Source: Bacteroidales bacterium UBA3388 | GTDB taxonomy: Bacteria > Bacteroidota > Bacteroidia > Bacteroidales > P3 | DNA length: 5,616 bases | Reading direction: 5' to 3' | NCBI GenBank assembly: GCA_002358855.1 | Contig: DEPQ01000088.1 | Coordinates: 27,192-32,807 of the forward strand | Shown here: positions 1-5,616 of the stretch, in pieces | Layout of the letters: each line of letters begins with the position of its first letter | Position numbering within the stretch: position 1 is the first letter of the stretch | Program-made: the position numbers and the translations under genes | The notes under the pieces: generated by a model | Told to the model about the DNA's origin: nothing | Database searches by the model: none | Seen by the model: only the letters and a program-made list of their open reading frames with translations

Positions 1-923
1 TCCCAAGCTTCCATGTTTTGTTGTCTTAAAGGCACTTTGTCTAAATCAATTTTCATTCCCGAAGAACCCTTTTCACTCATCTCAGAAGTAGAACAAATGA
101 TTCCTGCAGCACCCATGTCTTGCATACCAACAATTGCTCCACTCTTACCTAATTCCAATGTAGCTTCCAATAAAAGTTTTTCTTGGAAAGGATCCCCAAC
201 TTGAATTGAAGGAATATCATCAGCAGTGTTTTCTGTAACATCGGCAGATGCAAAAGTAGCACCGTGAATACCATCTTTACCTGTTGCAGACCCTACAATA
301 TATATTGGATTACCTTTTCCTTTTGCTACTGCTTTGATTAACTCCTCTTTCTTCATTATTCCCACACTCATTGCATTGACCAAAGGATTGTTCTCAAAAC
401 TATCGTTAAAGAAAACCTCTCCTCCCAAAACAGGAACACCAAAAGCATTTCCATAATGAGAGATTCCTTTTGTTACACCACGCAACAACCATTGTGTATG
501 AGGATTATTCAAATTACCAAATCGTAAAGAATTTAATTGAGCAATAGGTCTTGCTCCCATTGTGAAGATATCTCTATTTATTCCACCAACTCCTGTTGCT
601 GCACCTTGAAAAGGTTCTACTGCACAAGGGTGATTGTGCGATTCTATCTTAAAAACACAAGCAATTCCACCACCTACATCAACCATACCAGCATTTTCTT
701 CACCAGGAGCAACTAATAATTGTTTTCCTTCTCTTGGTAAAGTTTTTAAATACTTAATAGAGTTTTTGTAAGAAGCGTGTTCACTCCACATAACAGAGTA
801 AATACTCAACTCAACATAGTTAGGACAACGGCCTCCTAAGTACTCTTTAATTTTATCATATTCCTCAGGCAATAAGCCTAACTCTTTTGCATTTTCTACT
901 GTTGCGATTTGATTACTTTCCAT
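1..923 (-). CDS. purL: Phosphoribosylformylglycinamidine synthase, synthetase subunit PurL (N-terminal 307 codons; runs off the window)
   Basis: PurL makes FGAM from FGAR, ATP and ammonia derived from glutamine, the fourth step of cytoplasmic de novo purine synthesis. I translated the reverse strand from the ATG at 923-921; the frame stays open to base 1. Family motifs visible in order are WSEHASYKNS (residues 46-55), FKIESHNHP (91-99, with the ATP/Mg and catalytic His region), GAATGVGG (107-114), RD (117-118) with MGARP (122-126), GEVFFND (168-174), GDPFQEK (243-249) and GAAG (271-274). The protein starts about 45 residues before the SEH motif and has no long N-terminal extension. This is the small bacterial PurL type (usually about 740 residues), which works with separate PurQ and PurS, rather than the roughly 1,200-1,300-residue fused form. 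The usual Cys of EHCSY is Ala (residue 50). The start is supported by a -7 box 22 bp upstream. The missing C-terminus prevents a check for a fused amidotransferase. Identification is very secure. Confidence 0.97.
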   Translation of the reverse strand, partial: MESNQIATVENAKELGLLPEEYDKIKEYLGGRCPNYVELSIYSVMWSEHASYKNSIKYLKTLPREGKQLLVAPGEENAGMVDVGGGIACVFKIESHNHPCAVEPFQGAATGVGGINRDIFTMGARPIAQLNSLRFGNLNNPHTQWLLRGVTKGISHYGNAFGVPVLGGEVFFNDSFENNPLVNAMSVGIMKKEELIKAVAKGKGNPIYIVGSATGKDGIHGATFASADVTENTADDIPSIQVGDPFQEKLLLEATLELGKSGAIVGMQDMGAAGIICSTSEMSEKGSSGMKIDLDKVPLRQQNMEAW

Positions 924-945
924 AAATTAAAAAAATTTTATCTTG

Positions 946-953
946 CAAAGGTA
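946..953 (-). promoter_or_regulatory. Bacteroidota-type -7 box for purL
   Basis: The reverse strand reads TACCTTTG, an exact match to the TAnnTTTG -7 consensus of the Bacteroidota primary sigma factor. It lies 22 bp upstream of the purL ATG, predicting a leader of under 20 nt with no room for a riboswitch. I see no TTG-type -33 box at the expected 17-21 bp spacing, so recognition may rest on the -7 box or on an activator. Confidence 0.6.
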
Positions 954-962
954 CTATTTTAT

Positions 963-993
963 TTTGAATTTCATATTTTTGTGCGTAATTTTG
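963..993 (+). promoter_or_regulatory. Promoter of the GSCFA-cutC operon (TTTG, 19-bp spacer, TAATTTTG)
   Basis: TTTG at 963-966 and TAATTTTG at 986-993 are separated by 19 bp, which fits the Bacteroidota -33/-7 consensus in both sequence and spacing. Transcription would start near 998-1000, leaving a leader of about 27 nt before the ATG at 1027. A second TAnnTTTG match (TATTTTTG, 974-981) lacks a -33 partner at a suitable distance. The region back-to-back with the purL -7 box is very compact. Confidence 0.6.
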
Positions 994-1026
994 TGAATCA
1001 AAAAATTTAATTTTTTAATTTTAGTT

Positions 1027-1971
1027 ATGAATTTCACAACACAAATACCTATTTCCAAACATAAAAACAACATTTCACACAAAGATAAAATTATGTTGTT
1101 AGGCTCTTGCTTTACAGAAAATATTGGAAATAAACTATCAATTAACGGATTTGAGACTTTTATAAATCCTTTCGGCATTTTGTATAACCCATTCTCTATT
1201 TGTAACAGTTTAAATAGAATAATAAATCTAAAATTCTTGGATTCAGAGGATTTAGTCAAAGTAAACGAATTTTGGTTTTCATACGAACATCACGGAGTTT
1301 TTAGAGATGAAAAATGCGATAACCTATTACAAACTATAAATTTAGGAATTACAAAAGCGAATCTTTTTTTAAAACAAACAAATTGGCTAATCATTACCTT
1401 AGGAACAGCTTGGGTATTCTTTCTAAAAGAGAATAATAAAATATTAGGCAATTGCCACAAATTAAATCCTCAACTTATTGACAAAAAACTTTTAAGCGTA
1501 GATGAAATTGTAGAAAATACTTCTCTAACTATCAACAACATAAGAGAAATAAACCCAAATATTAAAATTATTCTTACTGTTTCGCCTATAAGACATTGGA
1601 AACAAGGGTATAGAGAAAATATTATCAGTAAAAGTGCTCTACATTTAGCAACAAATCAACTATGTGAAACAATTAACGATTGTTTTTATTTTCCTGCATA
1701 CGAGATTGTTATGGACGAATTAAGAGATTATAGATTTTATCAAGCAGATATGCTTCACCCTTCGGAAATTGCGGTTGATTATATTTGGGAAAAATTCTCA
1801 ACTCACTTATTTTCAGAAGCAACTACAAATCTTTGCAAAGATTATAGCAGACTACATTCAATGAAACAACACAAAGCTTTTAATCCTGAAAGCCAGGGGT
1901 ATAAAAATCATTTAATAAAAATAGCAAAGTTAGAAAAAGAATTATATGAAAAACGTAACAAATTATTTTAA
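1027..1971 (+). CDS. GSCFA-domain protein (SGNH-hydrolase-like, predicted cytoplasmic)
   Basis: This 314-residue protein belongs to the GSCFA family, named after its N-terminal motif, seen here as LGSCFTENIG (residues 25-34). Further conserved-looking blocks are NPFGILYNP (47-55), LGTAWVFF (125-132), CHK (143-145), VSPIRH (185-190), FPAYEI (222-227), DELRDYRFY (230-238) and DMLHPS (241-246). The family is grouped with SGNH hydrolases. On that model Ser27 would be the nucleophile and Asp241/His244 the acidic-His pair; this assignment is inference. SGNH enzymes are esterases or acyltransferases, but no substrate can be named. There is no signal peptide or membrane segment. A lysine- and glutamate-rich tail (about 299-312) may be helical. 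The start is supported by a promoter ending 33 bp upstream. No SD site is evident. The 3' end overlaps the cutC-family gene by 26 bp, so the two are surely co-transcribed. The family call is secure; the biochemical role is unknown. Confidence 0.9.
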   Translation: MNFTTQIPISKHKNNISHKDKIMLLGSCFTENIGNKLSINGFETFINPFGILYNPFSICNSLNRIINLKFLDSEDLVKVNEFWFSYEHHGVFRDEKCDNLLQTINLGITKANLFLKQTNWLIITLGTAWVFFLKENNKILGNCHKLNPQLIDKKLLSVDEIVENTSLTINNIREINPNIKIILTVSPIRHWKQGYRENIISKSALHLATNQLCETINDCFYFPAYEIVMDELRDYRFYQADMLHPSEIAVDYIWEKFSTHLFSEATTNLCKDYSRLHSMKQHKAFNPESQGYKNHLIKIAKLEKELYEKRNKLF

Positions 1972-2707
1972 GATTGAAGCCTGTATAGGAACCTTGCAAT
2001 CGGGCTTAGAAGCCGAAAAAGGAGGTGCAAATAGAGTAGAATTATGCGACAATCTCGCAGAAGGAGGCACAACACCCTCTGCTGCATTGATTCAAATGAC
2101 AAAAGAAAGATTGAAAATCCCTGCTGCTGTAATGATAAGACCAAGACACGGTGATTTCTTATACTCAGATTTGGAATTTGAAATAATGAAAAGAGACATT
2201 TCTTTTTGTAAGAGCGTTGGCGTTGAGGCAGTTGTCTTTGGATTGCTAACAAATGACGGAAGAATTGACTGCGAAAGAACAAAAAAATTAGTGCAAGAGG
2301 CTGGGAATATGGAAGTTTGCTTTCACAGGGCAGTAGATTTGAGTCGTGATTATTTTGAAGCAATTGAGCAAATAATAGATTGTGGTTGTAAACGAATACT
2401 TACCTCAGGTGCTGCAAACAAGGCAGTTGAGGGATTTGAGAATATCAAAAAGGCACAAGAACTTTATGGAAATAAAATCGAAATTATGGTTGGCAGTGGA
2501 ATAAATGCCGAAAATGTTTCTAAGTTTCATGAAATTGGAATAAGGAATTTCCATCTCTCAGGAAAGGTTCAAATCGATAGTCTTATGATTTACAGAAAAG
2601 AAGGTGTGTCAATGGGAGCTATTTCTGCGGAAGAAGAATACAAAATCACACAAACAGATTACAGAAAAATAGAAGAAGTAAAAAAAGTCTTAGAAACCAA
2701 ATTTTAA
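1946..2707 (+). CDS. cutC: CutC-family TIM-barrel protein (putative copper homeostasis)
   Basis: This 253-residue protein matches CutC along its whole length (usually about 240-275). Motifs are KIEAC (9-13), NRVELCDNLAEGGTTPS (29-45), VMIRPRHGDFLYSD (62-75), VVFGLLTNDGRID (96-108), CFHRAVD (125-131), ILTSGAANKAVEG (151-163), MVGSGINAENV (181-191) and FHLSGK (202-207). Cys13 and Cys34 sit 21 residues apart, aligning with Cys31 and Cys52 that were proposed as Cu(I) ligands in human CUTC. Two differences from E. coli and human CutC are His68 in place of Gly in the IRPRGGDF motif, and LSGK in place of the SSA/CSAR-type segment. An in-frame stop at 1931-1933 leaves 1946 as the only ATG consistent with the family's N-terminus, so the 26-bp overlap with the GSCFA gene is real and suggests translational coupling. 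It is predicted to be cytoplasmic. The copper role of bacterial CutC is disputed, since the E. coli phenotype was later attributed to the sRNA MicL encoded at that locus. The family is certain; the function is not. Confidence 0.93.
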   Translation: MKNVTNYFKIEACIGTLQSGLEAEKGGANRVELCDNLAEGGTTPSAALIQMTKERLKIPAAVMIRPRHGDFLYSDLEFEIMKRDISFCKSVGVEAVVFGLLTNDGRIDCERTKKLVQEAGNMEVCFHRAVDLSRDYFEAIEQIIDCGCKRILTSGAANKAVEGFENIKKAQELYGNKIEIMVGSGINAENVSKFHEIGIRNFHLSGKVQIDSLMIYRKEGVSMGAISAEEEYKITQTDYRKIEEVKKVLETKF

Positions 2708-2717
2708 AGATAAACAC

Positions 2718-3854
2718 CTAATTATCTAACACAAGGATTTTCTCTTGCGTTACACCTTTATCTGTATAAACCTTGATTATGTAATTACCTGCATTCAAGT
2801 GTTTTAAATCTAACACTATCTCATTCTCAAAAAACTCTTCTCGTTTTTGCAACCTTCCTAACACATCAAACAGCTCTACAAGTTTAATCTGATAATTACT
2901 TTTTACAAATACTTCATCTCTTGCAGGATTAGGATATATATCACATTTATTTTCTAATCCTGCTATTTCATTTATACCATTTAACAATGAAGTATTAAGA
3001 ACTATTATTGGACGAAAATTAAGAGTTGTTCCTTGCACAAAATGATAAATAGAATCTTCATTAAAACGTTTCCATTGCCCATTCTTTTTCAACCAAGGAG
3101 TATTAGAACTTTGCGGACCTATTAAAGTATCTTTCATTAGAGTATCATAAACACTAAAATTTGCATTATATTCTATGTTAGAAGTTGCATTACCAACAGT
3201 ATTGCCATAACGCATTCCTGTATCAGCAGGATTAACAAAAAGTTCGCCTACAATAATAAAGTCATTAATTGTAACGGCATCAGGAAACATATAAAATCCT
3301 AAATTCCTCCAAGTTATTGAATCAGACTGCATATTAGACGGATAAGCGTATGCAGCAGACAACTTTTCAAAATTATGTTTCTCAGATGTAATATAAAATT
3401 GTGGATTCAAACCATAAACTTGTCCTCTTACTTGTGCTGCAACACCAATGACAGTAACCATTGAATCAAAATGAAAATGCTGTCCAAAAGCCTCTGGTGT
3501 ATATGAATTACGACCAAACCATGTGCCACCAAATGAAAGAGTTGGATAGAAAAAAGTACAACCCCAAGCAGAATCATAATATGGAACAGGTGGATAAACA
3601 CTTCTTCTTGCCTCGCAATGATACTCTTCTAATGTCCCATTAGCAAGAGCCACTCCTGGAACAAAAACTCTACAATCCCATGCAGAAGAATCCTGTTTAA
3701 AATCATTATTACGATAAATCAAAACTGTATCATACTGAGTAACCAATAAGGTATCTTCACTCAATCGAGAAATAATCAAAGGTGTTGGCGCAAATTGAGC
3801 GTAAATATAACTACTTACAATAGCAAATAAAATAAATAAAACTATCTTTTTCAT
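2718..3854 (-). CDS. Secreted protein of unknown function with a type IX secretion C-terminal sorting domain
   Basis: This 378-residue exported protein has a Sec signal peptide (MKK, then a hydrophobic core to about residue 17, then YIYA), with likely cleavage between Ala19 and Gln20. The C-terminus from about residue 300 is a T9SS type A sorting domain: YPNPA (307-311), a strand-rich middle including LVELFDVLGR (325-334), GNYIIKVYTDKG (356-367) and a closing EKILV (371-375). Cargo of this kind is exported to the Sec-dependent periplasm, crosses the outer membrane through T9SS, and is released or anchored after the sorting domain is removed. Residues 20-295 match no family I know. They look beta-rich, with aromatic and glycine clusters (for example 88-113), repeated hydrophobic strands (131-140, 193-206) and four Cys (61, 80, 99 and 304). 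No catalytic motif is visible. It starts 12 bp after the 549-residue gene and has an SD-like site, so it is the second gene of that operon. The sorting-domain call is firm; the function is unknown. Confidence 0.9.
   Translation of the reverse strand: MKKIVLFILFAIVSSYIYAQFAPTPLIISRLSEDTLLVTQYDTVLIYRNNDFKQDSSAWDCRVFVPGVALANGTLEEYHCEARRSVYPPVPYYDSAWGCTFFYPTLSFGGTWFGRNSYTPEAFGQHFHFDSMVTVIGVAAQVRGQVYGLNPQFYITSEKHNFEKLSAAYAYPSNMQSDSITWRNLGFYMFPDAVTINDFIIVGELFVNPADTGMRYGNTVGNATSNIEYNANFSVYDTLMKDTLIGPQSSNTPWLKKNGQWKRFNEDSIYHFVQGTTLNFRPIIVLNTSLLNGINEIAGLENKCDIYPNPARDEVFVKSNYQIKLVELFDVLGRLQKREEFFENEIVLDLKHLNAGNYIIKVYTDKGVTQEKILVLDN
2727..2752 (-). terminator. Possible hairpin at the 3' end of the secreted-protein operon (weak)
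   Basis: The arms TAACACAAG (2727-2735) and CTTGCGTTA (2744-2752) flank an 8-nt loop. In the minus-strand transcript all nine pairs form, one being G-U; in the plus-strand transcript the same position is an A-C mismatch. The stem lies within the last codons of the T9SS-substrate gene, just before its TAG stop. No clean U-tract follows directly; the first U-rich stretch comes about 12 nt later. It could be a weak terminator in this 10-bp convergent junction or chance pairing in AT-rich DNA. A short inverted repeat, AGATAA/TTATCT (2708-2713 and 2722-2727), abuts it. Confidence 0.25.
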
Positions 3855-3861
3855 ATTTCAT

Positions 3862-3868
3862 TCCCCTT
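3862..3868 (-). promoter_or_regulatory. SD-like ribosome binding site of the T9SS-substrate gene, overlapping the upstream stop codon
   Basis: The reverse strand reads AAGGGGA seven bases before the ATG at 3854-3852, and its first two bases are the AA of the upstream gene's TAA stop. It is the only purine-rich SD-like site I see at any start in this window, and Bacteroidota seldom depend on SD pairing. It supports this start and suggests that ribosomes finishing the upstream gene can re-initiate. Confidence 0.5.
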
Positions 3869-5516
3869 ATTTATATATATTCTCCAAATTTAAGTTCTCA
3901 CAATTACCAACATAGTAGCCCGGCAAATATTCAGGTATAATAAAACTTCTATAAGACACATTTTGCAAATAAGAAGTCTCTATCCATTCAGTTTCATGCA
4001 TATTTATATTTATAGGGAAAGGTTTATTAGTTATCGTAGTATTAATATTTTCATGACAATCTGATTCAGTACCTCTAACAAATTGAAAAGTTGCATACGC
4101 ATCTTCCAAAGTTCCATTTTTATATTCACCCACCAATCTGAACGCATCATACTTCATCTTTACTATTCCATTAAACGAACCTATATCTGACCACATGTAT
4201 CCATTTCCATGGTGAACATACGTGTCTACGGGTAGATATTCTATTGTAGTATAGTTACTTGATGGTGTAGTCTTATAAAAATAATTGTCTATTGTAGGTT
4301 CTATGTTTATATCATATACACCTCCCCTATCATTCTTATCTCTTGCTAAAACCATTAAACGTTCATTATGTTGGGAATATGACATATCTATTATATCTTT
4401 TGACATTATTCCTCTATATATTTCTGACGACAAAAGGTTTACAAATTTCGCATTATTATAATTCTTATTAAATTTCACTCTATTTACAATAACTGAATGC
4501 ATTCTACCAGAATACATACTAAATGTTAATGCAAAATTATCGCTTTCCAAGTGTTTTATTTTTACATTATATATTCCTTTTGCTATGTTAGTATCATAAT
4601 AGGTATTTGTCAAATTATCATAATATTTTATCTCCATAATATTTTTAACTATTTGCATATCAGGCGTTGTAAACTTTCGATAAGCAAGTAGTTTTGATGT
4701 TCTAACAGCGTCAAGTGTAGAATAATTATTCGCAGTATCGAATATCAATGACACTAATTCAGCATTACCTTGCGATACACTTATATCTTGAAATTTTTCA
4801 AATAAAGTATCCTTATCTGTTTGAAAAATTCTAACTTGATTTAATGATACATCATGCAAAAGCACACAATCAAAGTATTTATCTGGCGGATACACCCATA
4901 TTGGCGAAGAACCAACTGACTGTGATGGTAAAGCGTATGGTTCATATTCTTTTTTTATAGTACCCATCGCAAATATGCTTGTTGAATTTAAATTATTTGC
5001 ATCTGGAAATGTTATTATTTTATTTATTGTGTATCCTATTGGTATGTATTTCACATTATCTACTCCCGCAACAAACAAGTCGTTCAACGGAACACTTGCT
5101 ATATAACCTTGCCTGTTTATTGTATTGAAATATCCGCAAAAATAAACTGTATCTTTATAGTAATTTATATCTGTTATTCTTATTGAATCGGGCATAGTTA
5201 CAAATAAATATTTTGTACAATCGTCCGAAACAAAATCATCTTCTTGTGTAAGTACTATTTTTGATATTATCTTTCCATCAGATTTTTGATAATCTGTTTT
5301 CCCTACCGTTCTATAAACAGGCGATTTGTAAAAAACAGTATCAAAATCACATATTATTGTCTTTTGCGTATGAGGAACTATGGTATCCGAATGAGACAAA
5401 AAATTTATTGGAGAAGCACTTGCCGAAAGTTGCCCACATCGGAAAGGGGCTTGCGAATACAATGAACCAATAAAACATATTACCAAAAAGAAAAACAAGA
5501 AAAATCGACGATTCAT
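3867..5516 (-). CDS. Secreted protein of unknown function, possible beta-propeller, no sorting domain seen
   Basis: This 549-residue protein starts with MNRRFFLFFFLVICFIGSLYS, a Sec signal peptide with likely cleavage between Ser21 and Gln22. I do not recognise the family. The body is rich in Tyr, Asn and Asp and made of recurring strand groups. Each group has a hydrophobic strand, a polar turn, another strand with small residues, then a Gly and a third strand; see about 113-142 (DTVYFCGYF then GYIASV), 163-186, 243-280, 316-349, 374-405 (RLMVLARD then GGVYDINI) and 423-457 (GNGYMWSDI then GIVKMKYD). Six such units suggest a beta-propeller; this is inference by eye. The C-terminal 90 residues look like a separate beta-rich segment and end in ENIYK with no YPNPA or GxYxxKV motif, so T9SS export is not supported. 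Cys27 is not in a lipobox. It is the first gene of a two-gene operon with a strong upstream promoter. It is likely periplasmic, or surface-bound by another route. Confidence 0.85.
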   Translation of the reverse strand: MNRRFFLFFFLVICFIGSLYSQAPFRCGQLSASASPINFLSHSDTIVPHTQKTIICDFDTVFYKSPVYRTVGKTDYQKSDGKIISKIVLTQEDDFVSDDCTKYLFVTMPDSIRITDINYYKDTVYFCGYFNTINRQGYIASVPLNDLFVAGVDNVKYIPIGYTINKIITFPDANNLNSTSIFAMGTIKKEYEPYALPSQSVGSSPIWVYPPDKYFDCVLLHDVSLNQVRIFQTDKDTLFEKFQDISVSQGNAELVSLIFDTANNYSTLDAVRTSKLLAYRKFTTPDMQIVKNIMEIKYYDNLTNTYYDTNIAKGIYNVKIKHLESDNFALTFSMYSGRMHSVIVNRVKFNKNYNNAKFVNLLSSEIYRGIMSKDIIDMSYSQHNERLMVLARDKNDRGGVYDINIEPTIDNYFYKTTPSSNYTTIEYLPVDTYVHHGNGYMWSDIGSFNGIVKMKYDAFRLVGEYKNGTLEDAYATFQFVRGTESDCHENINTTITNKPFPININMHETEWIETSYLQNVSYRSFIIPEYLPGYYVGNCENLNLENIYK

Positions 5517-5539
5517 AAGACTTTTTTTATATTATGGGA

Positions 5540-5571
5540 CAAAGATAAAACAAAAAAAATGAATCGCCAAA
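5540..5571 (-). promoter_or_regulatory. Promoter of the two-gene secreted-protein operon (TTTG, 20-bp spacer, TATCTTTG)
   Basis: On the reverse strand TTTG (5571-5568) is followed after 20 bp by TATCTTTG (5547-5540), a near-ideal Bacteroidota -33/-7 pair. The start point would lie near 5533-5535, giving a leader of about 18 nt before the ATG at 5516. The leader is A/T-rich without an SD site, which is usual for the phylum. Confidence 0.7.
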
Positions 5572-5577
5572 TTTTTT

Positions 5578-5585
5578 CAAAGATA
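5578..5585 (-). promoter_or_regulatory. Second, upstream TATCTTTG -7 box
   Basis: An identical TATCTTTG lies 38 bp upstream of the proximal -7 box. The nearest upstream TTTG (5602-5599) is only 13 bp away, too close for a normal -33 element, so this is either a weaker second start site or a partial duplication. The two copies share the longer stretch CAAAGATAAAA on the plus strand (5540-5550 and 5578-5588). Confidence 0.35.
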
Positions 5586-5616
5586 AAATAAAATAAAGCA
5601 AAGAGATAGGAGATTA

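Noticed and set aside
13..204. Plus-strand open frame of 63 codons
   Set aside because: It is antisense to conserved PurL motifs and has no promoter or start context.
924..945. Purine riboswitch in the purL leader
   Set aside because: The predicted leader is under 20 nt, too short for an aptamer.
954..1259. Minus-strand open frame of 101 codons across the purL/GSCFA gap
   Set aside because: It overlaps the clearly conserved GSCFA N-terminus and its promoter, and its translation resembles no protein family.
1968..2363. Minus-strand open frame of 131 codons inside the CutC gene
   Set aside because: It is antisense to a full-length, motif-rich CutC and has a low-complexity Leu/Arg/Gln composition typical of a shadow frame.
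3461..3643. Plus-strand open frame of 60 codons
   Set aside because: It lies antisense to the T9SS-substrate gene, with no promoter, ribosome site or family likeness.
5434..5440. Cys27 of the 549-residue protein as a lipoprotein anchor
   Set aside because: The residues before it (QAPFR) do not form a lipobox, and a signal peptidase I site ends at Ser21.
5261..5473. Plus-strand open frame of 70 codons
   Set aside because: It is antisense to the signal-peptide end of the 549-residue gene and its translation shows no family motif.
5540..5597. CAAAGATAAAA repeats as the edge of a CRISPR or other repeat array
   Set aside because: There are only two short A-rich copies that coincide with promoter -7 boxes, with no regular spacers.

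Overview
The window looks like AT-rich Bacteroidota (Bacteroidetes) chromosome. Four signs point this way. Promoter boxes match the TTTG / TAnnTTTG consensus of that phylum. One gene ends in a type IX secretion system (T9SS) C-terminal sorting domain. Two signal peptides appear to be cut immediately before a glutamine. A GSCFA-family gene is present, and this family is common in the phylum. Shine-Dalgarno sites are mostly absent, as expected there. A lower rank cannot be fixed from the sequence alone.

Layout. Bases 1-923 (minus strand) hold the N-terminal 307 codons of purL, the FGAM synthase of purine biosynthesis, running off the left edge. A 103-bp divergent promoter region (924-1026) separates it from a plus-strand pair: a GSCFA-domain protein (1027-1971) and a CutC-family TIM-barrel protein (1946-2707). 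These two overlap by 26 bp and are probably translationally coupled. The pair converges, across only 10 bp, on a minus-strand pair read from the right. The first of these is a 549-residue secreted protein with a propeller-like succession of strand motifs and no recognisable sorting domain (5516 to 3867). The second, 12 bp downstream, is a 378-residue secreted protein with a T9SS sorting domain (3854 to 2718). A well-formed promoter (5540-5571) drives this second pair, and a second identical -7 box lies 38 bp further upstream. No gap between genes exceeds about 100 bp. I see no RNA gene, insertion sequence, CRISPR array or attachment site.

How the parts work together. purL is housekeeping. The GSCFA/CutC pair is a predicted cytoplasmic unit: a possible SGNH-like esterase or acyltransferase beside a putative Cu(I)-binding barrel. 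Nothing visible links their chemistry beyond co-transcription. The minus-strand pair is the least explained part: two exported proteins of unknown function, one carrying a T9SS address and one not, expressed as a unit. It is the best candidate here for an undescribed surface or secreted system, but the sequence alone gives no function. All other genes are ordinary.
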